Origin: Deltaproteobacteria bacterium
GTDB taxonomy: Bacteria > Myxococcota_A > UBA9042 > PHBI01
Assembly (NCBI GenBank): GCA_011526585.1
Contig: WYBB01000210.1
Span: 18,623 to 82,622 of the forward strand
Reading direction: 5' to 3'
DNA length: 64,000 nucleotides
Both the position numbers and the translations under genes were made by a program. This document shows positions 42,201-56,797 of this stretch, in pieces (position 1 is the first letter of the stretch; every line of letters starts with the position of its first letter). The notes beneath the pieces are model-generated. The model was not told where the DNA came from and made no database searches. It saw only the letters and a program-made list of their open reading frames with translations.

Positions 42201-42453
42201 GCGAGGTCGACATCACCACGTCGATCCCGTTGATCGAGCTCACCGCCTCCTCGAGCTTGTCGGTCACGCGCAGCTCGACCTCGGTCGGCGACGCGCCGGG
42301 GTAGATCGTGTTGACCACCACGAACCCGAACGAGGTGTTCGGGAACAGGTCGAGCCCGAGCCGCCCCATCGACAGGAAGCCGAGGATCATGCAGCACAGC
42401 GTGACCATCGTCACGAAGACCGGGCGCTTGATCGAGACGTCGGTGATCTTCAC
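39274..42453 (-). CDS. RND efflux pump, HAE1-type inner-membrane transporter
   Basis: A full-length 1,059-residue RND transporter. It begins MKITDVSIKRPVFVTMV, with the internally symmetric 12-helix topology and two large periplasmic loops. The TM4 proton-relay motif is GILIDDSVVVRENI and the second relay element is GLVTKNSILLVDYAN with the expected Lys. This fits hydrophobe/amphiphile efflux (HAE1) rather than heavy-metal efflux, which carries a different TM4 signature. It ends in a basic/Ala-rich cytoplasmic tail. Gene order tetR-tolC-MFP-RND is a complete tripartite efflux operon; it overlaps the MFP stop by ATGA. Confidence 0.96.
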   Translation of the reverse strand: MKITDVSIKRPVFVTMVTLCCMILGFLSMGRLGLDLFPNTSFGFVVVNTIYPGASPTEVELRVTDKLEEAVSSINGIDVVMSTSRFSFSQLFIQFELDVNERQAADEVAEKINAARNLLPADVEAPAVVRLDPTAIPIQMFSVRSERDPTTLRDYVEDVVRPALEKIPGVASVEVRGAAEREAHIDVDRKKLERYRLTLAQVAQKVGAETMDVPAGRLTLGAREEGIKTEARPRSAEELAQTVLTALPDGGVLRLRDVAEVSLGLEELRTLSRINGDPAVTFDIQKAGGANTVEVSKQVDEAIARLAADPAHKDIAVEKVFDSADFIKINVSHLWEHLIVGGLMAIFVIFLFMLDWRSTLISSVSLPVSIITTFFFMWQLGFTLNIMSMLGLTLAVGILIDDSVVVRENIFRHLEMGKDPKHAAAEGTREIALAVLATTFTILAVFVPVAFTGGLVGKFFKEFGLTVAIAVLVSMLVSFTLDPMLSTKITQQVTHDHHERQRQRPIVGRILKLYDAMDRAYVAILKWTSRHRLITVGAALGATFASCGLSTMMGQDFAPRGDRGEFTIALELPAGTSIEKSTEVAGEVEAILKAHPEFKLVATTVGPNEEVERVTMRVTMSKRTERTETLGQIIEGLRAEIREIPGVDFYMREAGLGDGSLDEAPVTIFVTGPDIDELGRVAGTLLQEVKTTPGVRDATMTYRPGAVEQRVHLDRRKAADRGVMNSDVAMTLRYALEGVEVGKMSRGEEDVPVRLRLREADRSDLDSLLQLKVASATPGSQGEPRLVELAQVTSVEPATSPSAVKRRDRQRQVTITANLYKRTLGEVMPELGAKFAALDLPEGYGFKFGGEAERLEETNQNMGMALLLGFVFIYLVLASQFESFIHPLTIMMAMPLAFIGANIGLFVTGQDQSLSSMIGMILLMGLVTKNSILLVDYANQLRDEGLGIHEALLKAGPTRLRPILMTSAAIVLGMLPAAVGRGEGSEFYAPMSIAVIGGVITSTLLTLIVVPIFYTWFDRLTIRGRRERRAEKAAARAARAHKQSGRAEESTVVAPGATI

Positions 42454-43682
42454 GGCGCGATCCCTCCGAGCGCCTCGCCGCCCTCACGCTCGACCCCGCC
42501 CGCGCTCGGCGGCTTCCGCTCGTCCGCCCTCCTCGCGACCTTGACCTCCGCCCCGTCGCGCAGCGTGTCCTGCCCCGCGACGACCACCATCTCGCCCGCC
42601 GCGACTCCCGGCACCGGCACGTGCGTCCGGTCCGCCCCGTCCATCTCCGGCACCACGCGCCGCGCCTTGCCGCCCTCGACGACGAAGACCGACGGCCCCT
42701 CGGGCCCCGTCACCACCGCCGCGCGCGGCACCGCCACCACGCCCGCGCGCTCGCCGGTCTTGATGAAGACCGTCGCCAGCATCGCCGGCAACACGCCGTC
42801 GTCGACCACCGCCCCAGGCACCGTCAGCTCCACCCGGATCCGCCGCGTCACCGGATCGAGCGACCGCCCGACCGCCGAGACCGTCCCGCTCCAGCGCCGC
42901 CCCGGCCGCTCCGCCACCTCGAACTCCACGACCTTGCCGATCTTCACCGCGTCGAGCGCCAGCGCCGGCACGTCCACCCGGATCTCCAGGCTCGACTGGT
43001 CCTGCAGCTCGAAGAGCGGTTGCGGCGGCTGCCCGCCCACCGTCGCCCCGAGCTCGGTCAGCTTGCGCGTGACCACCCCGTCGATCGGCGACTCGATCAC
43101 CGTCCACGAGCGCGCCTCCTTGGCCAGCCCCGACCCGGCCCGCGCCACCTCGACCTGCGCCTGCGCCGCCGCCAGCGCCGCCTGCGCCGCCTTGAGCTGC
43201 CCCTCGACGCGCTGATAGTCCGCCTCGGGCAGCACCTGGTCCTCGTGCAGCGCCTTGGCCCGCGCGTGCTCGGTCTTGACCACCTCGAGCTGCGCCGCCG
43301 CCTGCTTGACGACCGCCGCCGCCGCGCGCTCGCCGGCCACGCCCTGCTTCTCGCGCCAGCCGAGATCGTTTTCTTCGACCCGCGCCAGCATCTGCCCCTG
43401 GCTCACCTTGTCGCCGAGGCCGACCGCCAGCTCCTCCACGCGCCCGCCGACCTTGGCGAAGACGTAGACGACGCGCCGCGCGCGCACCTCGCCGCTGACC
43501 TCGAGCTCCTGCACGAAGTCGCGCGTGACCGCTGCCTCGACCTCGACCGCAACCGGCGGCAGCACCACCGGCTTCTTCTGTTCCTCGCGCGCGGTCTGCA
43601 CCTCGCCGGCGCGCTGCGCGATCAGCACACCCAGGCCGGCCAGGGTCGCCACGACCACGACGATCGCAATCCACTTCTTCAC
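42450..43682 (-). CDS. RND periplasmic adaptor (membrane fusion protein)
   Basis: 410 residues with an N-terminal signal anchor (KKWIAIVVVVATLAGLGVLIA). A lipoyl/biotinyl-like half-motif (GEVRARRVVYVFAKVGGRVEEL) is followed by a long alpha-hairpin rich in Ala/Glu/Gln (about 105-175), the second lipoyl half (SPIDGVVTRKLTELGATVGGQ), a beta-barrel domain and a membrane-proximal domain. It bridges the pump to TolC. The start is GTG at 43682, overlapping the TolC stop as GTGA; the stop overlaps the pump start by ATGA. Confidence 0.94.
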   Translation of the reverse strand: MKKWIAIVVVVATLAGLGVLIAQRAGEVQTAREEQKKPVVLPPVAVEVEAAVTRDFVQELEVSGEVRARRVVYVFAKVGGRVEELAVGLGDKVSQGQMLARVEENDLGWREKQGVAGERAAAAVVKQAAAQLEVVKTEHARAKALHEDQVLPEADYQRVEGQLKAAQAALAAAQAQVEVARAGSGLAKEARSWTVIESPIDGVVTRKLTELGATVGGQPPQPLFELQDQSSLEIRVDVPALALDAVKIGKVVEFEVAERPGRRWSGTVSAVGRSLDPVTRRIRVELTVPGAVVDDGVLPAMLATVFIKTGERAGVVAVPRAAVVTGPEGPSVFVVEGGKARRVVPEMDGADRTHVPVPGVAAGEMVVVAGQDTLRDGAEVKVARRADERKPPSAGGVEREGGEALGGIAP

Positions 43683-45010
43683 GGCGTGCCCTCCCGCGCG
43701 ATCTGCTCCGCGCTCATGCCCATCGCCCGCGCGAGCCGCGCCCGCGCCAGATAACCGTTGATCCTCGCCATCTTCTCGTCCGCGCGCGCCCGCGTCAGCG
43801 ACGTCTCCGCCTCGACCAGATCGAACGTGGTCGCCGCCTTGTTGGCGAAGCGCTTCCTGACGTTGTCGTAGTGGTCGGCCGCCACCTTCACCGCCTCGCG
43901 CGCGAGCGCGGCCTGGTCCAGCGCCGACGCGTGCTCGACGTGCGCCGCCTCGACCTCGAGCAGGATCCCCTCCTCGAGTTGCACGAGCCCGGCCTTCGCC
44001 TCGCGCACCCGCGCGCGCGCCTCGTCGATCCCGTACGCCTTCGCGCCCCACTCCCACACGGTCCAGTTGAAGGTCAGCCCGACGAACGCCGCCGCCTCCT
44101 CCCCGAATGCCGACGCCCGCGCGAACTGCGCCTGCGCCACCAGGTTCACCTCGGGCGCCATCTTCGACCACGCCAGATCGACCGCCGCCTCCGCCTGCGC
44201 GATGCGCGTGCGCACCTGCGCGAGCTCCACCCGCCGCGCGAGCGCCGCCTCCTTCGCCGCTTCCAGCGTCGCCACCGGCGTCGGCTCCCGGTCCCCCGCC
44301 CCATCGGCCGGCACCACCGCCACCCCGACGAGCTGCGCCAGCCGCGCCCGCGCCAGTGCGACCTGTCGCTTCGCCACCGCCAGCGCCTGCTTCGCTTGCG
44401 TCACCCCGAGCTCGGCGCGCAAGAGCTCGCTCTCGACGATGACGCCCGCCTTGACCAGCGCGCCCGCGCGCTCGCGATCCGACTCGCGCGCGCCGAGCGA
44501 CGTCTCCGCCACCCGCACCAGGTCCTCGGCCAGCACCGCCGAGAGCCACGCCTCGCTCACGTCGAGCGCGCGCCTGACCTTCGTCGCCTCGCGCTCGAGC
44601 TCGGCCACGTCGATCCCCAGCGCCGCCAGCGTGTTGGCCTCACCGATCTGCCAGAGCCCGACGAGCGGCTGCGCCAGCGTGACGTTGACCTGCCACGTCA
44701 CCTGCTCGCGCACGATCGTCGGCGGGATCTCGATCCCCGGGATCCCGACGTCGAAGTCGGCCGCCAGCTCGTCGTCCCACACCTGCACGCCACCGTCGAC
44801 GACGAGCTTCGGGCCGTAGTTGCCACGCAGCGCGTCCTTGCCAGCGCGCGCCGCGTCGATCGCCGCCTCGCGCCCCACGAGGTCCGGCCCGTGCGCGAGC
44901 GCGTCGCGCACGCAATCCTCCAGCGTGCACGCCCGCGGCTCGGCCGCGTGTGCCGACGTGGCGACCACCGCAGACATCGCGACGCCCAACACCACACCCC
45001 ATCGTCTCAT
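43679..45010 (-). CDS. TolC-family outer-membrane efflux channel
   Basis: 443 residues with a signal peptide ending AHA (about residue 22). Two internally homologous repeats of long alpha-helices (for example VRRALDVSEAWLSAVLAEDL and ELAQVRTRIAQAEAAVDLAW) and beta-strand segments make the TolC trimer's tunnel and barrel. It ends MSAEQIAREGTP. Located between the TetR regulator and the adaptor gene, with overlaps of ATGA at 45007-45010 and GTGA at 43679-43682, so it is translated with its partners. Confidence 0.93.
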   Translation of the reverse strand: MRRWGVVLGVAMSAVVATSAHAAEPRACTLEDCVRDALAHGPDLVGREAAIDAARAGKDALRGNYGPKLVVDGGVQVWDDELAADFDVGIPGIEIPPTIVREQVTWQVNVTLAQPLVGLWQIGEANTLAALGIDVAELEREATKVRRALDVSEAWLSAVLAEDLVRVAETSLGARESDRERAGALVKAGVIVESELLRAELGVTQAKQALAVAKRQVALARARLAQLVGVAVVPADGAGDREPTPVATLEAAKEAALARRVELAQVRTRIAQAEAAVDLAWSKMAPEVNLVAQAQFARASAFGEEAAAFVGLTFNWTVWEWGAKAYGIDEARARVREAKAGLVQLEEGILLEVEAAHVEHASALDQAALAREAVKVAADHYDNVRKRFANKAATTFDLVEAETSLTRARADEKMARINGYLARARLARAMGMSAEQIAREGTP

Positions 45011-45693
45011 CGTTTGCCTCGCAGTCCGTAGAGCAGGAGATCGACGATCGCGTCGGCGTCCTCCGCCAGCGTGCCACCGCGCATCAGCAGGTACTTGCGC
45101 ACGAAGAGCGTCTCGATGGTGCCGCTGACCAGCGAGGCGAAGACCTCGGGATCCCAGCCGAAGCGGTCGACGCCCAGCGCCTGCCACACGCGCGTCATGT
45201 AGCGCACGAGCCGGAACGGGCCGTGGCGCTCCTCGCCTTCGCCGCCGTCTTCGCACGCGGGCACGGCACACGCGCCCGGCTCCTTCGGACGGATCTCCTC
45301 GAGCACCGCCTCGCCGCTCCAGCGCAGGCGCATGAAGAACAGGAGCACCTCGCTGCGCTCGTCACCGTAGGCGCACAGGCTCTTGATGCGCACGCGCATG
45401 TCCGCGGCGAAGGCCTCGAAGTCCGCCGGCGCCGCCTCGGGCACCCCGCCCATCGCCTCCTCGACCCCGCTGATGAAGTGATCGGCCGCCGCGACGAAGA
45501 TCTCCTTCTTGCCCGGGAAGTAGGTGTAGAGCGAGGCCGCCGTGTAGCCCGCCGCCGCCGCGATGTCGGCGATCTTGGTCTGGGCGTAGCCCGCCTGGGC
45601 AAAGCACTTGAGCGCCGCCTCCAGGATGTGTTCGCGCGCGAAGGCAAAGGCCTTTTCCTTACGTGCCCTTGCGCGATCTTCTGAAATCGTCAT
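45007..45693 (-). CDS. TetR-family transcriptional regulator of the efflux operon
   Basis: 228 residues. The N-terminal helix-turn-helix is ILEAALKCFAQAGYAQTKIADIAAAAGYTAASLYTYFPGKKEIF, read in parts (about residues 23-67), a canonical TetR DNA-binding domain. The C-terminal helical domain, with a Cys/acidic region (GACAVPACEDGGEGEE), is the ligand-binding part. As the first gene of the operon it is presumably an autorepressor released by an effluxed compound. A dyad overlaps its start codon (45692-45708). Confidence 0.94.
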   Translation of the reverse strand: MTISEDRARARKEKAFAFAREHILEAALKCFAQAGYAQTKIADIAAAAGYTAASLYTYFPGKKEIFVAAADHFISGVEEAMGGVPEAAPADFEAFAADMRVRIKSLCAYGDERSEVLLFFMRLRWSGEAVLEEIRPKEPGACAVPACEDGGEGEERHGPFRLVRYMTRVWQALGVDRFGWDPEVFASLVSGTIETLFVRKYLLMRGGTLAEDADAIVDLLLYGLRGKR

Positions 45694-45708
45694 TCGAGAT
45701 CTCCGAAT
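45692..45708. promoter_or_regulatory. palindrome overlapping the tetR start and ribosome-binding site
   Basis: ATTCG at 45692-45696 and CGAAT at 45704-45708 are dyad arms around a palindromic AGATCT core. The minus-strand TetR ATG (45693) and its GGAG site lie inside it. An additional dyad GCCGTTCGGC is at 45710-45719, and a -35-like TTGACC lies about 50-60 nt upstream of the start. This is a plausible TetR operator, read by eye. Confidence 0.4.
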
Positions 45709-45916
45709 CGCCGTTCGGCACGATGGACACTCATTCGGGGTGGGTCAAGGGCCAAGCCACCACATCCCGCCGCGCCCGGAAAAACCGCGTCACGAAACGC
45801 AACCTCGGGTGATGACCCCAAACACCCTCGGTATCGCCGGCGGCCGGCCTTCGTTTCAGGTTTCGACCCCCGCGCGCTTTGAAACACGACGCCCCCCCGC
45901 GCTAAGCTGCGCAGGC

Positions 45917-52468
<6,552 letters not shown>

Positions 52469-52491
52469 CGCTGGCAGAGGAGCTCATCGCC

Positions 52492-54462
52492 ATGTGTCGT
52501 CGCATTCTCGCACCCCACCTCATCGGCCTCGCGCTTGCCTTCGCGGCTTGCGGCGACGACGGCGGCACGAAGAGCCTCGCGCCCGACGTGAGCGCCGACG
52601 TCGCCGACACCGGCACTCCGCCCGACGGCACCGCCCCGCCGCCCGACACGAGCACGCCCGGGCCCGACCTCGTCGATCCCGGCCCCAACGCGCTCGCCTA
52701 CGGCCCCGGCCTGCTCGGCTCCGACGGCACGCCCTGCGCGACGAGCTGCGCCATGCGGCGCCTGGCCGGCGAGGAGATCGAGCTCGCGGTCGTCTACAAG
52801 AACGGCCAGGGCCAGCCGCTCCAGGACGTGCAGATCACCTGGGACGCGGGCGATGCCCCGACCGATCTCGCGCGGCTGACGGCGCTGTCGAGCTACACCG
52901 ATCCCAACGGGCTCGCGCGCGTCACGGTGCGCTCGGGCGGGCTCACCGGCAGCGCCACCATCACCGCCAGGGTGCTCGGCGATACCGCCAGCCTCACCTT
53001 CGTCATCACCTACGACGCCCCGGCCGAGCCCGACCTCGCTGCGAGCTTCGAGTACGTCGGCCAGGCGAGCTTCGTCGGCTTCGAGCTCCGCCTCTTCGAG
53101 CAGCGCGACGGCACCCCGAGCTGCGCCTCGGTGCACCCCGACGCCGGCGCCAGCATCGCGCCGACCCTGACGCTCGGCCCGCTCGAGGCCGGCACCCAGG
53201 CCCGCGTCGCCACCCTGCCCGGGCTCGCCACCGCCGGCACCCAGCGCTGGGTCGTGCAGTTCGTCGGCCCCTGGCCCGACCCGGCCAACCCCGCCGCCTC
53301 GCGCGTGCCGCTCGCCGTCGGGTGCGTGGACGGCGTCGTCGCGACCGCCGGCCAGACCGCCACCGCGCTCGTCTACGTGCTCGACCTGCCCAAGCACTTC
53401 CGCGGCGTCTACCAGACGGTGACGCGCCTCGACTCGCTCTCGGGCGGCGAAGGCACCGCCATCGGCGACGTGCTGGTCACCTTGAGCGAGCTCTTCACCC
53501 GCCCGGGTCGCCTCCTCGTCACCTGGGCCTGCGGCGACGATCCCGGCGGCACGCTCGGCACGGTCTGCTCCTGGGTCACCAACAACCAGGGCGAGCCCAA
53601 CGTGCTCGGCGGCATCATCACCGACGCCGCCGACGCCGCCCTGCTCGCGCTCTTCGAGGCCGCGGTCGGCCCGGAGATCCAGGACGCCTCCCAGCTCATC
53701 TCCGAGATCCTGCGCGACCTCCGCCTCGTCGCCGTCACGACCTTCGCCAGCGAGCCGGCGACCCCGAAGCAGGGCTTCTCCGGTGCGCTCTTCGCCCCGG
53801 GCGACGCCGACGAGGAGTGGACGCACGTGCGCTTCCGCTGGAAGTTCGACCCGCTCTGCAAGAACAGCGCGACCCCCGACGACTGCGGCTGGACCTCGAT
53901 CCCCCTCGAGCAGGTCTACGGCCAGCGCCCGACCAGCAACCTCGAGGCCGGCGTCGATACGAACCTCGCGCTGCACGTCACGCCGCACACCGTGAGCCGC
54001 CTGACCTACGGCCCCCTCGTCAACGCGATCATCGAGAAGCGCGTCTTGCCGCTGGTCTTCGCCGCCGGCGGCGACGAGCCGCTCGACAGCTGGGACGATT
54101 TCGTCGCGACCCTCTTCGGCGACCGCCTCTGCCTCGACTACGGCGACTGCTGCGACTACTTCGCCCAGCGCCTCGAGGACACGACGCTCGGCTCGCTCGT
54201 CTCGTTCGAGACGCGCGTGCTCGCCTGCGAGGTCGCCATCCCGCTGGTCGCCGGCCTCATCCGCCGGCAGCTCACCGACCTCGACGGCGCCCTCCACCTG
54301 GGCACCTACGCCGACCGGCCCTGCCCGGCGATCGATGGCGACCAGGATCGCTGGGTCGACGCCTACGGCGCGATCGCGACGCCGTGTGCCTGGGATCTGC
54401 ACTTCCCGATCGGCGGCTCGCAGTTCCGGCCCGACAACGACTGGCGCTCGATCGCGCAGTGA
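52492..54462 (+). CDS. lipoprotein with bacterial Ig-like (Big-1-type) domain, unknown function
   Basis: 656 residues. The signal peptide MCRRILAPHLIGLALAF leads to a lipobox FAAC (Cys20), then a Thr/Pro/Asp linker. Residues about 75-185 (VVYKNGQGQPLQDVQITWDA, then DPNGLARVTVRSG, TITARVLGDT) have the sequence of a Big-1/invasin-like Ig domain. The rest, about 470 residues, is a larger alpha/beta region with several Cys pairs, for example CLDYGDCCDYF, and recurring acidic segments; I recognise no family. It begins 23 nt downstream of the giant MopE-type lipoprotein on the same strand, so the pair is probably co-transcribed and functions together at the cell surface. Confidence 0.75.
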   Translation: MCRRILAPHLIGLALAFAACGDDGGTKSLAPDVSADVADTGTPPDGTAPPPDTSTPGPDLVDPGPNALAYGPGLLGSDGTPCATSCAMRRLAGEEIELAVVYKNGQGQPLQDVQITWDAGDAPTDLARLTALSSYTDPNGLARVTVRSGGLTGSATITARVLGDTASLTFVITYDAPAEPDLAASFEYVGQASFVGFELRLFEQRDGTPSCASVHPDAGASIAPTLTLGPLEAGTQARVATLPGLATAGTQRWVVQFVGPWPDPANPAASRVPLAVGCVDGVVATAGQTATALVYVLDLPKHFRGVYQTVTRLDSLSGGEGTAIGDVLVTLSELFTRPGRLLVTWACGDDPGGTLGTVCSWVTNNQGEPNVLGGIITDAADAALLALFEAAVGPEIQDASQLISEILRDLRLVAVTTFASEPATPKQGFSGALFAPGDADEEWTHVRFRWKFDPLCKNSATPDDCGWTSIPLEQVYGQRPTSNLEAGVDTNLALHVTPHTVSRLTYGPLVNAIIEKRVLPLVFAAGGDEPLDSWDDFVATLFGDRLCLDYGDCCDYFAQRLEDTTLGSLVSFETRVLACEVAIPLVAGLIRRQLTDLDGALHLGTYADRPCPAIDGDQDRWVDAYGAIATPCAWDLHFPIGGSQFRPDNDWRSIAQ

Positions 54463-54558
54463 GCCCCTTCGGCGGCGGCCTGCGCAGGCGCGCGCGTGCC
54501 CTCGTCGCCGATCCGGTTTCGCGCTATATCGAGCGGCGGACAGCGCAGGAGAGTGCCC

Positions 54559-55668
54559 GTGATCGTTGGCGTACCCAAGGAAATCAAGGCTCAGGAGAAC
54601 CGCGTCGGCATGGTCCCCGGCGGCGTGCAGCAGCTCGTGCAGGGCGGCCATCGCGTGCTGGTGCAGCGCGGGGCCGGGCTCGGCTCCGGCATCGCCGACG
54701 AGGCCTTCGAGCGCGCAGGCGCGACGCTCGTCGACGAGGCGGCCGAGGTCTGGGCCCGCGCCGAGATGATCGTCAAGGTGAAGGAGCCGATCCCCAGTGA
54801 GTACGGCTACTTTCGTGACGGTCTCATCATCTATACCTACCTGCACCTGGCGGCGGTGCCCGAGCTCGGCCACGAGCTCGCCAGGAAGAAGGTGATCGGG
54901 ATCGCCTACGAGACGATCGAGGATCGCAACGGGCACCTGCCGCTGCTCAAGCCGATGAGCGAGATCGCCGGCAAGATGGCGGTGCAGGTCGGCGCGCACT
55001 GCCTCGAGAAGCACCAGGGCGGCATGGGCCTCCTGCTCGGCGGCGTGCCCGGCACCAAGCCCGGCCACGTCGTGATCCTCGGCGGCGGCACCGTCGGCAC
55101 CAACGCCGCCAAGATCGCCGTCGGCATGGGCGCGCGCGTCACCATCGTCGACAAGAACCTCGACCGGCTGACCTACCTCGACGACGTCTTCCTCGGGCGC
55201 GCGATGACCCTGCACTCCAACCCGGAGACGATCGAGCACGCCGCCCTGCAGGCCGATCTGCTGGTCGGCGGCGTGCTGATCACCGGCGCGCGCGCGCCCA
55301 AGCTCGTCAGCGAGGAGCAGGTGCGGCGCATGAAGCCGGGCGCGGTCATCGTCGACGTCTCGGTCGACCAGGGCGGCTGCATCGAGACCTGCCGCCCGAC
55401 GACGCACGAGAACCCGACCTACTTCGTCGGCGACGTGCTGCACTACTGCGTCGCCAACATGCCGGGCGCCGTCGCGCGCACCTCGACCTTTGCGCTGACC
55501 AACGCGACGACCGCCTACGCGGTCAAGCTCGCCGAGCTCGGCGTCGCGCGCGCCATCGCCGCCGATCCCGGCCTGCGCCTCGGCGTCAACACGATGGGCG
55601 GGCACTGCACGCACGCCGCCGTCGCCGAGGCCATCGGCCTTCCCTACGTGCCGCCCGAGGAGGCTTGA
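54559..55668 (+). CDS. ald: alanine dehydrogenase
   Basis: 369 residues, a soluble NAD-dependent enzyme that interconverts L-alanine and pyruvate plus ammonium. It starts IVGVPKEIKAQENRVGMVP, the hallmark of the family; Arg15, Lys75 and His96 sit in the same numbered positions as the catalytic residues of the Mycobacterium enzyme. A central Rossmann motif is ILGGGTVGTNAAKIA. The start is GTG at 54559, with AGGAG 7 nt before it; another GTG two codons upstream is less well placed. A tandem repeat begins directly after the stop codon. Confidence 0.95.
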   Translation: MIVGVPKEIKAQENRVGMVPGGVQQLVQGGHRVLVQRGAGLGSGIADEAFERAGATLVDEAAEVWARAEMIVKVKEPIPSEYGYFRDGLIIYTYLHLAAVPELGHELARKKVIGIAYETIEDRNGHLPLLKPMSEIAGKMAVQVGAHCLEKHQGGMGLLLGGVPGTKPGHVVILGGGTVGTNAAKIAVGMGARVTIVDKNLDRLTYLDDVFLGRAMTLHSNPETIEHAALQADLLVGGVLITGARAPKLVSEEQVRRMKPGAVIVDVSVDQGGCIETCRPTTHENPTYFVGDVLHYCVANMPGAVARTSTFALTNATTAYAVKLAELGVARAIAADPGLRLGVNTMGGHCTHAAVAEAIGLPYVPPEEA

Positions 55669-55698
55669 CCCGCTCCCGCTCCCGCTCCCGCTCCCGCT
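55669..55698. repeat. (CCCGCT)5 hexanucleotide tandem repeat
   Basis: Five perfect CCCGCT units begin right after the ald stop codon (55666-55668). A simple-sequence tract that could vary in copy number by slippage without disturbing any frame. Confidence 0.9.
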
Positions 55699-55714
55699 TG
55701 TCAGCACGTGTGAA

Positions 55715-55731
55715 CGTGCACAGGGTGCACG
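55715..55731. promoter_or_regulatory. inverted repeat downstream of ald
   Basis: CGTGCAC (55715-55721) and GTGCACG (55725-55731) separated by AGG. Either a short terminator stem for ald or a dyad binding site; the 3-nt loop is tight for a hairpin. Confidence 0.3.
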
Positions 55732-55934
55732 CTTGTAAGGGGACGGTAAAAGCGATGTATGCCGTCCGCGATTCTTGGTGTTTTATCGATTTGTTCTAGC
55801 TAGTTACAGCACATTCCCGGCGATGAAACTATTTGGGGGGTTCCGGCGTCCATAAGCTCGTGCCCGCCACCGCGGGCGCTTTTTCGAGGAGGGCGGCCGT
55901 GCTGGGAAGTGACGCACAGGAATCCGGTGAGCTC

Positions 55935-55961
55935 GGGAATGTCGGCCGGACGGCTGGCGTT
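55935..55961 (+). promoter_or_regulatory. SigR/SigH-type promoter GGGAAT-N18-GTT, probable sigma autoregulation
   Basis: GGGAAT at 55935-55940, then exactly 18 nt, then GTT at 55959-55961, about 33 nt before the sigma factor ATG. This equals the published sigmaR (Streptomyces) promoter consensus GGAAT-N18-GTT. A strong Shine-Dalgarno (GAGGAGGGAG, 55977-55986) follows. Confidence 0.6.
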
Positions 55962-55994
55962 GGCACCGCTCGGCCCGAGGAGGGAGACGTGACG

Positions 55995-56642
55995 ATGTTC
56001 GGGCGCAAGAAGGACGACGAGGCCCGGCGCGCTTTCGAGAGCGAAGCGCTGCCACACATGCAGACCCTCTTGAACGCGGCGCTGTACATGACGCGCAACC
56101 CCGCCGCGGCCGAGGACCTGGTGCAGGAGACCCTGCTCAAGGCCTATCGTTTCTGGCACCGCTACGAGCAGGGCACCAACTGCAAGGCCTGGCTCTTCCG
56201 GATCCTGACCAACACCTTCATCAATCGCAACCGCAAGAAGCAGCACCTGCACGAGTCGCTCGACGCCTCCGAGCGCGAGGTCGCCGGCACGACGCTCGCG
56301 CACAGCTCGGCGTTCTACGAGACGCCGGAGATGGACTACGTCGGCAAGCTCTTCCCCGAGCACGTCAAGGCCGCGGTCGAGGCGCTGCCCGAGAACTTCC
56401 GCATCCCCGTCATCCTCGCCGATCTCCACGACTTCTCCTACAAGGAGATCGCCGAGATCATGGAGTGCCCGGTCGGCACCGTCATGTCGCGCCTGTTCCG
56501 CGGGCGCAAGCGCCTGCAGGAGCAGCTCTTCGAGTACGCGATCGAGCTCGGCGTCATCGACAAGGCGTCGGCGCGCGACGCTACCGGCGCGATTTCGCTC
56601 GACGCTTATCGCGAACGCAGGAAGGCGTCGGGCCTGGACTGA
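55995..56642 (+). CDS. ECF RNA polymerase sigma factor, SigR/SigH-like
   Basis: 215 residues. Region 2 (AEDLVQETLLKAYRFWHRYE, then GTNCKAWLFRILTNTFINRNRKK) and region 4 (ALPENFRIPVILADLHDFSYKEIAEIMECPVGTVMSRLFRGRKRLQE, read in pieces) are typical of the ECF12/SigR-SigH group that responds to thiol oxidation and heat in actinobacteria. A Cys lies in each region (Cys in GTNCKAW and MECPVG). The adjacent anti-sigma and exact SigR-type promoter support the assignment. The ATG at 55995 has the better-spaced SD; a GTG two codons earlier is possible. Confidence 0.9.
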   Translation: MFGRKKDDEARRAFESEALPHMQTLLNAALYMTRNPAAAEDLVQETLLKAYRFWHRYEQGTNCKAWLFRILTNTFINRNRKKQHLHESLDASEREVAGTTLAHSSAFYETPEMDYVGKLFPEHVKAAVEALPENFRIPVILADLHDFSYKEIAEIMECPVGTVMSRLFRGRKRLQEQLFEYAIELGVIDKASARDATGAISLDAYRERRKASGLD

Positions 56643-56797
56643 GTTGTAGGGCCCGATCGCACGACGCGCCGCTCCGGCAGGCGCGCCCGCGCGATCGCCC
56701 GGTGCGCGCGGGATGGCGCTTGCACCGGGAGCGGACCCGGGGCAGATCATGGATCCCGGCGGGTCCGAGCGCATCGACTGCGCGCGAGAGCCTGAGC

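Larger units (their letters stand above)
55669..55994. other. 326-nt intergenic region between ald and the sigma factor gene
   Basis: No convincing gene. It holds the hexanucleotide repeat (55669-55698), an inverted repeat CGTGCAC-AGG-GTGCACG (55715-55731, possibly a terminator or operator), an unusually AT-rich stretch (about 55735-55850, e.g. tgttttatcgatttgttct), and a GGGAAT-N18-GTT promoter (55935-55961). The open frame running from 55833 into the sigma gene is a GC-rich extension without its own ribosome-binding site and is not counted. Confidence 0.7.

Noticed and set aside
39274..45010. Heavy-metal (CusA-type) efflux, suggested by the multicopper oxidase and MopE-like protein nearby
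   Set aside because: The pump's TM4 motif (GILIDDSVVVREN) is that of HAE1 drug/solvent pumps, and no metal-binding Met cluster is obvious, so a copper efflux role is not supported.
54478..54489. GCCTGCGCAGGC perfect palindrome after the Ig-domain lipoprotein
   Set aside because: It leaves only a 4-bp stem and 4-nt loop, too weak for a terminator, and short GC palindromes are common by chance here.
55833..55994. A longer N-terminus for the sigma factor from the start at 55833
   Set aside because: The 54 extra residues have no sigma-factor similarity, and they include the promoter; the ATG at 55995 has a strong Shine-Dalgarno.
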